Below, piece by piece: positions 47,830-61,500 of a DNA stretch of 64,000 bases; position 1 is the first letter of the stretch, and the number at the start of each line of letters is the position of its first letter. The position numbers and the translations under genes were made by a program. The notes below the pieces were generated by a model that was not told the DNA's origin, did no database searches, and saw only the letters and a list, made by a program, of their open reading frames with translations. Source of the DNA: Lepeophtheirus salmonis (lineage: Eukaryota > Arthropoda > Copepoda > Siphonostomatoida > Caligidae); contig NC_052138.2 in NCBI RefSeq assembly GCF_016086655.4, forward strand, positions 9,796,001 through 9,860,000, given 5' to 3'.

Positions 47830-48260
47830 TTAAACATACATGTAATTCTGGCATGTTTTTAGCTGGCCTGTTAATTTGTAATTGGTATTATAAAGACCAA
47901 ATTTTATATTCCTTGGCAGTTGTCATTATTATTTAATTCCTGAGTAGTGAACATCCTTTCCTAAATAGATTAATTATATTCAAACCTACTGGAACGTTCG
48001 TGTATGCTCATAAAAGATGGAGCGTAACCTGAGGATTTGTTTGCAGAGATTTAATTGTAAGTTTTTGTTGGACTCTGAGTAGAATGGGGGTCGACATCAG
48101 AGTAATACTAGCAAATGTCATTGTTTTTATCCTTTATTTCTTCCTCTCTTGTCAAAGCTGATTATAGCTGATCTAATGAAACGTCATGAGCATTAATCTT
48201 TCTCTCCTCCAAAACATTATTCAAATTGTTAGGGTTATCATGGTGACTTTCGGTTTCAAT
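47830..48260 (+). repeat. Dispersed repeat shared with 6390-6850
   Basis: Shares 'TTAATTTGTAAT', 'AGTAGTGAACATCCTTTC', 'GAACGTTCGTGT' and 'ATAAAAGA.GGAGC' with the 6.4-6.85 kb copy in the same orientation, though with blocks in a different order. Class unknown. Confidence 0.55.
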
Positions 48261-48360
48261 TTTTTTAACATGGTCATTCCGCACTTGATTTTTTTTGCTA
48301 TAACCTTCAAAAAAACCAAAAACTACTGGATAGGATTAAAAATATGATTTACAAACATTG

Positions 48361-48512
48361 ATAGATAAATTTAACCGACTCGTAATAATGTCTCATGATC
48401 ATAACTTAATAAATTAATTAACTTATCCTAAACTATATTTATCCTTTTAACTTAACAATTTCATTTTATACCCAGACAAATTAAAACTTAATTTATATTA
48501 CTTTCGAAATTC
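48361..48512 (-). repeat. Single-unit counterpart of the 53.6-kb tandem repeat (inverted)
   Basis: Its reverse complement aligns with 53530-53825 on both flanks (for example GATCATGAGACATT and GAAATTGTTAAGTTAAAAGG) but carries one copy of the AGGATAAGTTAA unit instead of six. Confidence 0.65.
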
Positions 48513-49559
48513 ATTTAGCATATTTTTTTTTACATTAGTTAAAAATAGTTTTTATTCCGTATGTAATGATAAAAATATAATATTGGAAGTACAATGTATG
48601 TATATATGTATCTCACTTCCACATAAGTTTATTTAATTTATGGACAAAGTTTATTTCGAGCTGAAGGTATAATGATAGCTAGCGGTAGCTGAGTATTTAC
48701 TTAGATTATTTTTTTGTGCTATATAGATCCTCTAGAGAAAGCTATTATTTTCCCATACTTTTTTCAATTTGCATATAATATTGATCTACTTTCAGGGTAA
48801 GATTTAGGATTATTTTTTTTCACTTAAGTACAACTAACTATATTCACTAAATTATTTTTGTTGATATGACATCACAGATTGATAAGACGATGATGAATTC
48901 ACTTATGCACTTTTTCCAAAAGGCTAGAATCATTTTGTAATTTTAAAGGAAGATATATTCAATTGATGTATGTACCATACATACTATTTATTGGTAACAA
49001 CAGACCGTTCCTGTTATTGTAAACCATAAAACCATTTTATAAGTTTGATTTTCCTTTCCGTATAATTTGATTTGTCAACAGACATTGACACCTATTTCCC
49101 AAAGAGTCCTCATGATGCGATTGTACTGATTAAACTGGAACTCCACTCTTAACTTTACCACTGAGATAAGGTAAATAGCGTCTATGTATTGGCCCGAGGC
49201 TGAATTGATCATGAGGGTTAGGACAGTTTAAGAAATTTGATTATTTGTAGTCCCATAAATTTTCCTATGACAAACTCTACTCTTTGGGCCGAATAAATGT
49301 TGTCGATCTTTAGTATTAAATTTTTTTCTCTACCTTCAAGCGTATAATTCGTACGTTTAAGTAACTTGTCGTGGATGAAGGTAATCATGTTTTTACCGTA
49401 ATCACACTGGATACGGTCCTAAGATATCTGAGAGACGGAAATGGAAGAGCATTAAATGTATATATTTACTCGTAGAGGCCTGAACTGACATTGTGTCATA
49501 TCAAAACAACGGAAATGAGCAAGGTTGTGCCTTTATTGATCTAGCGGTTTTAGCAGTTC

Positions 49560-50930
49560 CGATTCTTGAACCGCTAGAACGTGAACCGACATGCTTTGCT
49601 TACTAAACATAAAATAATTGCCATCATTAGTACAAAAAACAAAATTAGTACACAAAAAAAGTGGGGTAATACGATAAGAGCCCATCCCAAGATGGGAGAA
49701 CAATGTTCCAAAGAACTTCAAAACAAAAATAACAAACTTTTAGTCAAACAGCCTAACTCAATGAAAAACAGTTTTTGTGCACATGAAAAAACTGAAAATC
49801 AAGGCCCTCGAAGTAAGAAACGAGAGAGGGAGGGTCATTTTACCGAAACTCATCTCTAAAAGGCCTCAAAATTCAAAGTAGGACTCTACTGAGCATCAAA
49901 AAGTTCTATAATCGAAGCCTAAGCGTAAATTTATATATACAGAAAGTTCCAAGGATGCCACAAAAATCACCATTGTAAGAAAAAATGGTGATTAGATCTC
50001 CCTTGTTGAGTGGAACGAGGTAATAAAAATACTGGACACAGACTATATACGTCTCTTATGCACCACAAAACTGTTATCTAAATATGACGGTCACCGCTAC
50101 ACCACCAAAAGAGCGGTGATCTATTTCAGTGATAGAGTTTCGGAACAGTACGTCCGAAAAGTTATCTTGAACGATACACCTCTCTTACCAGCCTCCAGGA
50201 GAGAGGTGGAGAAAATGACAGAGGAATAATATGCCAAGAAAAGACTTACCCGGCTGCTTCACAAGAAATATTGGCGATGAGGAACTTGCTCAGATCATTG
50301 CATATCTTCGTGTTAGAGGTGAGGTCGAACTGACCAAATCTTTAATAAAACAGTTGGGAAAAGTTATACACAGTGATTGGGATCAAACAACATTTGAAGA
50401 TCTGCAATCTATTTACTTCACCCTAAAAGTGACTTCCGCAGGAAAGGGGTACATTTAGGACCCTCGGAACGCGTCTGTAACTCAAGAAAGTGAGGAAACT
50501 GTGGAAAAAGTGATAGACCAAGATCACAATTTTTAACCCTGTGTTGATAAGTCTAATCAACCCAATACAACTACCAATTTTTATAATAGTACAAGTAGTT
50601 GCACAGAGGAAATTGTAAATGTCTGTGTTGATCCTGGCACTAATAAAAATAATTGTAGGCCAAGGAAACTCGCAATGTTAGAAAAACTGATTCTGAGGAC
50701 CACGGAATACCAGATAAAACGAATAAGACCTACTAAATCAAGAAGCAGGTATATAAGACTCTGGAAAAAATTCAACTATTTATTAAAAAAAGTCGTAAGG
50801 GCAAAAAGCATTCAAAAATAGAAATGTTTTTCGATTTGGCTGGCGAATGTCTATGTTCAATGAACAAAAACATCCAATCTGTCTGGAACATAGCAAGTAA
50901 AGTACTTAAAACAAAGAATTTTTCAAATTA
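49560..50930 (+). mobile_element. Probable ORF1-like remnant of a non-LTR element
   Basis: A chain of plus-strand frames rich in Lys and Glu (49581-49859, about 49930-50230, 50231-50458) lies upstream of, and in the same direction as, the RNase H remnant. No zinc knuckle or named domain was recognised, so the assignment rests on position and composition. Confidence 0.3.
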
Positions 50931-52244
50931 TTTTCATTCTCTCTTTTTGTCCTGAATTATTAAGTATTGTTTTAATTATTACAATTTTAAAACAAAAAAC
51001 ACTAGATCTAAAACAAAGTTATATTTAATTAGTGGTGTTATTACTTAATTGACTGGCAACAAATTACCTTCACTGCGAATGCTCTTGGACTATTTTTACA
51101 TAATCACATCAATTTGCAATAGAAAATTCGACATTCGTCGAATATTACCATCCTGGAGATTGCTAAATTTTGGGACAGAGCTAGGATTCCAATTAAACAT
51201 CATCGAGACTGTCAAAGCACACTTGAACAGATCTTTCAACCATGAAGACTTCTGAAAAAGAAGAAATCCCATACATCAAAAACTAAATTCAATAAAGAGC
51301 TCCTTTTGTTTCCTCCCTCGAAGACCTTTTTGATATATCCCATGCTGATACTCTTAATAGAAACTCCGTAAGAGAAGAGGATAAAATTTTCTTGTTAGAC
51401 CAGCGAGAAAAAGGAAGGAAAGGAACTATTGCGGGTATTCATAGAAATCTTTCTGTGAAGGAAAAAAGAGCAACCAACCGAAATGACAAAATTGTGGCCA
51501 AAATTTATGTCACCTGGTGCAATAGACAACGCCCGATGGCTATTAAAAGTTGTATACTGCCTAAAATTTGTATTTTTCGATCTTAATTAAAATTGACAAG
51601 ATCATAGAAGATTCTATGCCGATTCAAGAAAAAAGACTCTTTCAAATTATTAATTTAAAAACATATGTATTTTGCAATATTTATTAAAAGAACTTTAATA
51701 CGTTATAGAAAATATTTAAAAGGTTTATCATTGACGAATAAATATATTATTTTTGTTTAAGTTATGATATTTGTTATGCTTATATCATAATAATCTTGAT
51801 CTGAAATGAGAACTTTCAACTAAGACAATCCAACAATTGTTCTTAATTACGACTACTACGAAGGTTTTGTATATATAAAATTAATTTAGGTTATAAAGTT
51901 TTTTTTTATAGAAAAAAGGTCAAATTTATCCTCCCATAAACTGTTCTATCTACTTCAAGTTATAAATTCACCATTGCTAATAATTACACATAAATTGTAA
52001 TTATGGATATCATTTCTTTTACGGTCAGACAGATAGACATAAAGCAAAAAAATGCTACCTCTAAAGAAAATTTCAAAACCGTTCAAAATTTATTTTCGAT
52101 GGCTTTAGCCTAAAAGGGAAAATTTACGAACCTCAGAGCTCACCATTTCTCAAATTTAAAAAATAAGCTCTGCTGATTATAAATGGATGGAAAAGTTATG
52201 AAATATGCAACAAAATGAATTATGGTGTTTGATCAAGGACTCAC

Positions 52245-53340
52245 TTGAACCGAACTCATGAAAGAAAAACCTGCAAAGTGTATATGGAACATGTTAAGGG
52301 CACTCATAGGGCAAAAGTTCTCTGGCTCTACAAAGCCATGATCAGACCCACTATAACATATGAGTGTCTTGTATGGGGGCACACGGTTATTGCAAAGAAA
52401 AGTTTAATAAGGAAATTCACCACAATTGAGAGAAATTTACTCCTTGGCATTACTCATACCCTCCGATTATACACCAACAACAAGTATATAGGAATTGTTT
52501 ACCATCACTCCCATCGACCTCTACATACAAGGGCAAGCTACGAAGATTGGAAAGGAAACAAAGGTACGGGATGGGCTATCACTCGAGGTGACATGTTAAT
52601 TCATCAATCATCAGCATCATTAAATAACGAAGCATCGGTCTTCCAAGCAGAAATCATTGCCATCACACAATCAGTGGTAGCTCTTCTTAACCAAGACAAT
52701 CCATCAAAAAACGTAGTAATTCGATCGTATTCTCAATCGGTAATAACTGCTATTCTAAATCCTTTTGCAAAAAGTAATACAGGAAAGAAGGGCAAAGGAA
52801 TATTAAACATCGGAAAATGTGAAATAAAGATATATCTCGATTGGTACAAAGGCCATTCAGATATTCTAGGGAACGAATTTGCAGACTACCTTGCAAAAAG
52901 TGGTACTGTAAGTTAAAATCGTTTGTCCGTTGGAGCGCCTCCTACCTACATAAAGAAGATGGTAGGAAACTTATTCTTCGAAGTTTGGTGCAACAGATAC
53001 AGGGAAGACCAAAGAATGAAACATACACATCACATGGTGAAGAAACAAAAAACAAAAGACTGTCAAACTTTCGTGTCAAAACATGAACTTACCTGTTCAA
53101 GCCTACACAGGCCATGGGCCATCTTTGGCCCATCTGAGCAAATGGAAAAATACAAGTCCAATGTGCAATATTTGCGTAGAAGAACCACAAAGCGGAAACC
53201 ATCTTATTAACAGATGTCCATCGCTCTCATATGAGAGATACTAAGCCATGAAAGAAGAGGATGAAGATCTTCGTATTCTTAAATTTATGAAATGTACAGA
53301 AAGGAAACAAATTATTGATAATAACTATCAAATTAAGTAG
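52245..53340 (+). mobile_element. Non-LTR retrotransposon 3' part: RT thumb, RNase H, zinc knuckle
   Basis: A 223-codon frame starts in the RT thumb (KVLWLYKAMIRPTITYECLVWG region), passes into RNase H (GTGWAI, FQAEIIAI, SQSVI, WYKGHSDILGNEFADYLAKSG) and stops at 52916. A frame shift further on, QAYTGHGPSLAHLSKWKN and CNIC...HLINRC follow, as in the Cys/His end of I/Jockey-type elements. Of the RNase H acids, Glu of AEI and the last Asp remain; the first (TDAS is TRAS) and the SDS Asp (SYS) are replaced. It is inactive. Confidence 0.72.
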
Positions 53341-53615
53341 GACTTAAGGTTAATTTCTGTTGTAGTAGCACATGTTGTGGTCGTGTTCTTTGTCATGTGT
53401 ATGTTTTCTTTTGTAATGTATGCATATCTGTACTATTCCATAATTGTATTTAAACGGCAATCAATTATTAACCTACTAACTATCATTACATACTAAATAA
53501 AAACTAATTTTAAACTAATGTTTTTATTTCCTAATTGAATATCGAAAGCAATATTTATTGAAGCTTTTATTCGTCTAGGTATAAATTGAAATTGTTAAGT
53601 TAAAAGGATAAATAT

Positions 53616-53785
53616 AATTTAGGATAAGTTAAGAAATTGATTAATTTAGGATAAGTTAAGAAATTGATTAATTTAGGATAAGTTAAGAAATTGATTAATT
53701 TAGGATAAGTTAAGAAATTGATTAATTTAGGATAAGTTAAGAAATTGATTAACTTAGGATAAGTTAAGAAATTGATTAATTTATG
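53616..53785. repeat. 27-bp tandem repeat, six copies plus partial
   Basis: Units begin AATTTAGGATAAGTTAAG at 53616, 53643, 53670, 53697, 53724 and 53751 and are almost identical (AATTT is AACTT in copy 6). The partial unit at 53778 runs into ATGATCATGAGA. Nine codons per unit keep a chance minus-strand frame open. Confidence 0.95.
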
Positions 53786-53825
53786 ATCATGAGACATTGT
53801 AACGAGTTGGATATATTTATCCAAT

Positions 53826-56800
53826 CAATTTTCATAAGTCATTCGTCATTCCCCATTTTGGTAGTTACAGGATCAGAGGAAGTCAGCCTCTTTGTGTGAG
53901 GGCAAAATTTTTCTTTCATATCCAGTAGATTTAGTATTCCTTGTACTATAACCATAGAGAAAGAAATATATCACGGCGTTACCTCGCTAACACAAAAATA
54001 CACATAACATTTTGTTTTCAGATGTCGATTCCTCTTTTCCCTTGATACGTCATGCCTAAGGTTGATAATTTCGGTAAGGATACAAAAGCGTGAGAGGAAA
54101 AGAGAAAATATACTTATAGTTATGCTATCATTGTCCATGGACTAAAATAATAAATATCTTCCTCTATCAAGAACGTTATCAATTCCCGCCTTGATTATTC
54201 AATATTAATATAATATTATATACTGATAGTCGATAGAGAACTGAATAAAAAACAACAAATAGCTCCATAGAAAATGAAAAAAAATAAATAAATAAGAAGA
54301 GGAAGAAGTTATGTATATGTTATTCTTAAAGTTGATAATATTGTAGAGAAAAACGCGTGCAAGGAGAAGGGGGAAAAATACATATGGTATCATTGTTTAA
54401 AATACTTATGTGATTATCATCTGCCTGCTTTATTATGATTTTTGAGGATATAACGAAAGTATTTATTAGCAAAATTTTTAATGAAGATATACAACGTATA
54501 ATTGACTTCGAAGTTTTTTTATCCGTTACAGTAGATTTTATAACGTCACACTTCATGAAATTGGAATTCATTATGAACCTTATTCTCAGAATAATAGCTA
54601 ATGAAACGACAAAGTAGAGTATTCGAAATATATTTGAAGTTCCAAGTTTAAAAAAGAAGGCTTTAATTAAATATAATCTACATAATAAAAAATAGACCAT
54701 CATACATTTATGTTAAATATACAAAATTAAACAATTGGAATCATATAACTAATAACAATAAATTATATATACAGAATATTTAAATAATAGATTGATCCAA
54801 ATAATATTTTCTTGTTCTGACACCGGAATCCAGTTAAATATGTCATAACTTTAGGTTGCAAAACACAAGCGAGACGTGGAGTTTAATCAAAAAGATAATG
54901 ACCCCTCTTCTTCATGTGGAAGTTGCTATATACAATTGTGCACAGGATAGATATATCTCCACCGAGGAAATCTAACTAACTATTAATAATAAAGTAAATG
55001 TCAAAATCATAAAATTAGAAAATAAATATATACTAATAAAAAAAATGTTAGAAATAAATACATCTTATGGATTTAGAGCAAAAGCTAATTATGTAGTAAT
55101 GTCCGGCGATATTACTCTTTAAGAGCATCAAAAGATTTTTTTCCCTTTATTTATGCGTGTATAACAACATACTATTATCATGAAGGATATACACAATCGC
55201 TAATTATAATGCTACACCCAATGTAACTACCCCCGTTGTTGTGACCATTTAAGCAGTTGTTTTTGCCTTTTATGAGTTTTCTGAACACCATTTCTTGGAG
55301 CCTATCAACCATAGCTAAGCCTTAAGTGATAAAAAAAGTAATATTTAATGACTATGTAATATTGGAAAACCTAATGATCATATCCAAGTCTTTAAGTGAG
55401 GAAACTAGTCTCAGACAAACTAGTTGCGAACCATCCAAAGGTACTACCCCCTTTGTTGTAATCATTTAAGATGTTGTTTTTGCTATTTAATGAGTTGTGT
55501 ATCATAATTCTTGATAATTTTGGCTAAAATAGAATTATATTTTAGGGTTAGATTTAAAAAAAAATTGAATACTTACTGTGAGATAGTACAAAATTTAGAG
55601 TTCCATTTCGATATTCGTAAATACTTTTTACTGATAACTTGATCGTCATTTGGTGTGGATGACTCAAAACATTTTTATATGTATTTCTATAAATGACATC
55701 AATAACAACATCCTCCATTAATTTAATGATGGTTCCTCGGGAAGGGATATGTTTACCCTTGTATTTCTCCATAAATTTTTTGAACGTAGATGATTAGCAA
55801 TTGATAAGGTTATATTACATGCAATAAGCATCCTTGTGAGATCAGAGTTAAAGTCTGACTTGATGTATTCATCGTTAAATTGATATTATAGATGAATATC
55901 GATACTCTTATTATGAGATGATTTATATTTAGGACACTCAATAACTCTCATCAAGTAAGTTTACTTTGAGTAGAAGATGAAACAGAGTTGACTAAGGAGG
56001 GTTTGACTTAAGAATTGCAATGAAAGAGCTTTGGATTACTGCACTTTCTGTTCATCACTGGTTCTTTCAGTTTATTATTATGTCTGTTTATGGGACATCT
56101 TAGTTCATTTACAATTATACGGTAATTCCGTAGAAGATCTGGAGGACTTTATGTATAGAGATAAAAATTAATGTAGTCACTATCCCAGATATCTGCACAA
56201 TGAACAATCCCTTGAACACAACATGAAGTTGAAGAGAGGATCAAAAGGCTTTTGTCTAGGATAGCCAAATGAAAAAATATACCATTAATTGCAGTCTAGG
56301 CGTAGGTGAAATTTTTTAAAGGCATTTTACAAATAATATTAATTATATTCCATATTACACTTAGGTAAATATAGATTTTTATTCAAGGTAGACGTTATCA
56401 AACCAATGGTTTAGCAAATAAAAATGAAAAAAGAACACACGTAACAACCGTTTTTCCTTTTATAATCTCGTAACACTTATTTATCTAAGTGTTTTTGATC
56501 ATCCTTGTGTACTACTAACTAGTAGAGGGTGTCTGAGTTGCGGGGCTGAATAGATGGGAATGGAAACAAAGAATGAAGGTTGAAAAAAGAGACAGACGTA
56601 GAAGAAAAGAGGGGAAAGATATAGGAAAAGAGAGTTAAAGATTGCTTGAGGGTGCAAGTGTTGTGTAAAATTACGTCAATTGTTGTATGTCCCCGCTGTA
56701 TGATATACTGTTTTAAAATTTAAGACCAGTCTGAGACCAATATGATTTTTTTTGAGCCGAAATAATTTGGTAAATTAAAAGGTTCGGTCCAGACCAGTTT

Positions 56801-57500
56801 CAAAGAAAAAGTCGGTCTAGATCGTTCCAAAGGTAAATTTGGTGTTGATCAGTACAAAGGAATAATTCGGTCTAGTTTTGTGTCAAAAAAGTCGATTTTA
56901 TTTGACATTCGATCTCGACCAATTTTATATACAAATTGTTTATGACGACATATGTGTTTTCGACGTGTAATGTGTAATGACGTCATTCAAAGTTTAAACA
57001 GAAATAGCTTGGATGAATGTAAATCCCGGGGTGCCTTCTGAAATACAGAACTCCGAATTCAAGTATCTCTTGAAACCTTTTAAGACCGAACCCAAAAAAA
57101 AAGTTGCTGAACCGAATTTCAACACTAATTTAAGGTCGGTTCACTGAAGGGTGGGGAAAAAACTCTACACCTCTCCCCTTTTTGTCATGTACAGTTTTTC
57201 CCTGACCAATTTTTGTGTATATTTAACGCAACCTTTCAATTTTTATGTCGTAAAATGAAGGGAGAAAGAGAATAGAAAAAATGAAGAATACTTCATAAGA
57301 AGAAGTGAAGGTTTGACTCTTATTAGTTACTTCTCACTGCGCTCCACTTCAACCTTTTTTTGCATTTCTCGGTATCCCTCCGGTAACAAATGAAGAATAA
57401 TTTTCTCTCATTCAATAAAAAACCTTTAATTATATAATTGCATAGAAATGAGTAATAACAAGTTGGATTAACTCATTCAAATAATATAAACATTGAGTTC
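53826..57500. other. AT-rich intergenic sequence
   Basis: No gene recognised. Complementary frames at 54326-54703 (-) and 54435-54617 (+) are open together but carry no known motif. Confidence 0.4.
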
Positions 57501-57502
57501 TT

Positions 57503-57676
57503 CTATTCCACTTGGAAAAATTGAGAATTATCACCTTTTTCTCTCAACAAGGATGTCACATCAGAGGAATCCTCCCTCTCTGGAGTATTTGGAACGTCTA
57601 TAACATTTATAGGCCCATAATATCCAGGATGTGTGTTTCCTTTATCTGTATTTGTCTTTTCTATTTTTAGATCGTT
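57503..57676 (-). CDS. Possible terminal exon of an unknown gene
   Basis: 58 codons open to TAG, with a varied, protein-like composition unusual for this AT-rich surround: KTNTDKGNTHPGYYGPINVI, then a PEREDSS acidic stretch, LLREKGDNSQFF. No start, no partner exons and no poly(A) signal are identified; a chance frame cannot be excluded. Confidence 0.2.
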   Translation of the reverse strand, partial: NDLKIEKTNTDKGNTHPGYYGPINVIDVPNTPEREDSSDVTSLLREKGDNSQFFQVE

Positions 57677-58215
57677 TTAGCCTGTAGAAAATGAGTAAAA
57701 GCGATGAGGTCCTTTTATGGTAGTCGAATGATTAAGAACAGCTCAAAGCTGTGAAGAAAGTGACAAACACAGCTAGGTGGAAAGTCAAGATCCAACATTA
57801 TTTTTATTGAGGAATTATGAACTAACATATACTAATGAAAAGTGTAGATAAATTTATTAAATATTGCTAAGGATTAACCACATATATATAAATTAATTTA
57901 TTTTTCTACGACTTGTAAATACTAAAAAGGTTTGAGAATTCTATAAATTAAGATTCAAAAAAAAAAAAATAACCAAAGCGAAAAAATTTGACTACGGTCA
58001 TACTTAAATAACAATTACTAGGTGAATCTATTTTAGCAATACACTTAAAATTCGGTTGTAATTAGACTTATTAGATACAATATATATGCATTCAAAAGAT
58101 AAAAATAAAATATGTAATCATGCTTTAAAAATTAATTTTAATTCGACACCAATGGAAAAAACAAATTTATTTATATGATACATTAAGGTAGAAAAAAAAA
58201 TCAAATAATAAAATA

Positions 58216-58221
58216 TTTATT
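58216..58221 (-). terminator. Poly(A) signal of locus C
   Basis: AATAAA on the minus strand, about 163 bp beyond the stop, at the position homologous to the locus B signal. Confidence 0.6.
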
Positions 58222-58383
58222 TTCCACTATAGTTGCTACACCTACAAGAAATAAAATAATATAATTATTATTATAATTTTTCATTTGAAAATCATCAATG
58301 TATCTATAAGTGGGTATATATTTGTTTGTTGGAAGGATATGTATGTATTAATTAAAACCAATTTAAATAAAATGGAGCAAACC

Positions 58384-58553
58384 TTAGCACGTGGATACAT
58401 TACAGTTTCCATAACCTTGATAATTCTTATTGGCATCAACAGAAGTGGCACACCATTGAGTTCCACCATTATCAACTGTTGTACAATTATCGTATGTTTG
58501 ACCAGAGTATACAAATGGGAAAACACACGCCTTTCCAGTTGAAGTTTGACATG
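58384..58553 (-). CDS. Locus C terminal FN2 exon (type 2) with stop
   Basis: Type 2 module ending GYGNCNVSTC then TAA; the stop sits directly after the last cysteine. Confidence 0.87.
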
Positions 58554-61500
58554 CTGGAAATGGTAGAAAGTGATAAATAATAATATATCTTATACAGTTT
58601 AATGAGTGTTGCTTACTTGTGGGTGACGGAGTTGGCTCAGCTGATTAGTTATAAATAATAAAAAAGTTAATAGTTAAATAATTAAAAAAGTAAGATTTTT
58701 AATAATTACTTTCGCAATCAGAGCCACAATTTCCATACCCATTGGCCTCTAAACTTGCAAATACGGAAGTAGCACACCATGGTATACCTCCATTTTCAGC
58801 AATTGTACATTTATCATAAGTTTCTCCTTTGTACTTAAAGGGGAAAACACATTTGTTACCACTGGTTGAAGAACAAACTAAAGTTTTAAAATATTGTATT
58901 ATAATAGTTTGCATGTGTTTCAAATTAATAATACCCTTGCACGTGGACTCAACACAATTTCCATAGCCTTGATAATTCTTATTGGCATCAACAGAAGTGG
59001 CGCACCATTGAGTTCCACCATTATCTACAGCTGTACATTTATCGTATGTTTGACCAGAGTATACAAATGGGAAAACACACGCCTTTCCAGTTGAAGTTTG
59101 ACATGCTGGAAATGGTAGAAAGTGATAAATAATAATATATTATACAGTTTAATGAATGTTGCTTACTTGTGGGGGATGGAGTTGGCTCAGCTGATTGGTT
59201 ATAAATAATAATATAGTTAATAGATGAACAGCAAATAAAAGTGAGAATTATAATAATTACTTTCACAATCAGAACCACAATTTCCATAACCATTGGCCTC
59301 TAAACTTGCATATACGGAAGTGGCACACCATGGTGTCCCTCCATTTTCAGCAGTTGTACATTTATCATAAGTTTCTCCTTTGTACTTAAAGGGGAAAACA
59401 CATTCTTTACCATTGGTTGAAGAACAAACTAAAGATCGAAATTATTGTATTATAACGGTTTTCATGTGTTTCAAATTAATAATACCCTTGCACGTGGACT
59501 CAACACAATTTCCATAGCCTTGATAATTCTTATTGGCATCAACAGAAGTGGCGCACCATTGAGTTCCACCATTATCTACAGCTGTACATTTATCGTATGT
59601 TTGACCAGAGTATACAAATGGGAAAACACACGCCTTTCCAGTTGAAGTTTGACATGCTGGAAATGGTAGAAAGTGATGAATAATAATATATTATAAACTT
59701 TAATGAATTTTGCTTACTTGTGGGTGATGGCGTTGGTTCAGCTGATTGGTTATAAAGAATAATATATTTAATAGATGAATAGCAAATAAAAGTGAGAATT
59801 ATAATAATTACTTTCACAATCAGAGCCACAATTTCCATACCCATTGGCCTCTAAACTTGCAAATACGGAAGTAGCACACCATGGTGTCCCTCCATTTTCA
59901 GCAGTTGTACATTTATCATAAGTTTCTCCTTTGTACTTAAAGGGGAAAACACATTTGTTACCACTGGTTGAAGAACAAACTAAAGTTTTAAAATATTGTA
60001 TTATAATAGTTTGCATGTGTTTCAAATTATAATAAATACCCTTGCATGTGGACTCAACACAATTTCCATAGCCTTGATAATTCTTATTGGCATCAACAGA
60101 AGTGGCACACCATTTAGTTCCACCATTATCTACAGCTGTACATTTATCGTATGTCTGACCAGAGTATACAAAGGGGAAAACACACGCCTTTCCAGTTGAA
60201 GTTTGACATGCTGGAAATGGTAGAAAGTGATGAATAATAATATATTCTAAAGTTTAATGAATGTTGCTTACTTGTGGGCGATGGCGTTGGTTCAGCTGAT
60301 TGGTTATAAAGAATAATATATTTAATAGATGAATAGCAAATAAAAGTGAGAATTATAATAATTACTTTCACAATCAGAACCACAATTTCCATAACCATTG
60401 GCCTCTAAACTTGCATATACGGAAGTGGCACACCATGGTGTCCCTCCATTTTCAGCAGTTGTACATTTATCATAAGTTTCTCCTTTGTACTTGAAGGGGA
60501 AAACACATTTTTGACCATTGGTTGAATAACAAACTAAGGTTGAGTTTAATAATAAATTTTCAAAAAATAAGAGTGATTATGATTTTGGTACATTCTTACT
60601 TGGACTTGTTGTTGTAGAAGAAGTCGTTGTTGTGGTAGTCGATGTAGTTTTTGTCGTTGTAATGGTTGATGTGGTGGCTGTTGTTGTCGTAGTCGTTGTG
60701 GTTGTTGTAGATGTTGTCGTAGTAGTAGTTGTTGTGGTTGTCGTAGTGGTTGTTGTGGTCGTCGTAGTGGTTGTTGTGGTCGTCGTAGTTGTTGTAGTTG
60801 TGGTCGTCGAAGTTGTTGTAGTTGTGGTCGTTGTGGTGGTTGTGGTGGTCGTAGTTGTTGTAGTTGTGGTGGTCGAAGTTGTTGTAGTTGTGGTCGTTGT
60901 GGTGGTTGTTGTGGTCGTTGTGGTTGTCGTTGTAGTGGTTGTTGTTGTGGTCGTGGTAGTAGTTGTGGTTGTCGTTGTTGTGGTGGTTGTTGTTGTAGTG
61001 GTTGTTGTTGTTGTGGTCGTTGTCGTAGTTGTGGTCGTTGTAGTAGTGGTCGTCGTCGTAGTTGTCGTTGTGGTTGTAGTAGTGGTCGTTGTTGTAGTTG
61101 TCGTAGTAGTTGTTGTTGTTGTAGTTGTGGTTGTAGTAGTAGTAGTCGTTGTAGTGGTTGTTGTTGTGGTCGTGGTCGTTGTGGTGGTTGTGGTTGTAGT
61201 AGTAGTGGTTGTGGTTGTAGTAGTGGTTGTTGTGGTCGTCGTAGTAGTTGTTGTTGTTGTAGTTGTGGTCGTTGTGGTTGTAGTAGTAGTAGTCGTTGTA
61301 GTGGTTGTTGTGGTAGTCGTAGTAGTAGTAGTTGTGGTTGTCGTCGTAGTGGTGGTCGTTGTGGTTGTCGTCGTAGTGGTCGTCGTAGTAGTTGTTGTGG
61401 TAGTCGTAGTAGTAGTAGTAGTTGTTGTTGTTGTAGTGGTGGTCGTTGTGGTTGTCGTCGTAGTGGTTGTTGTTGTAGTTGTTGTGGTCGTTGTAGTAGT

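Noticed and set aside
53600..53824. Minus-strand repeat peptide with LINFLTYPK units
   Set aside because: Arises only because the 27-bp unit is a multiple of three; no promoter, splice signal or related protein.
54326..54703. 125-codon minus-strand frame rich in Ile/Leu/Phe
   Set aside because: Composition reflects AT-rich DNA; no motif, and the opposite strand is open over the same span. Left as intergenic.
58285..60199. Repeated plus-strand frames with a shared 'IALIILIGINRSG' motif, resembling a membrane protein family
   Set aside because: Each lies exactly antisense to a type 2 FN2 exon and inherits its conservation; the FN2 frame has the Cys pattern, splice borders and stops.
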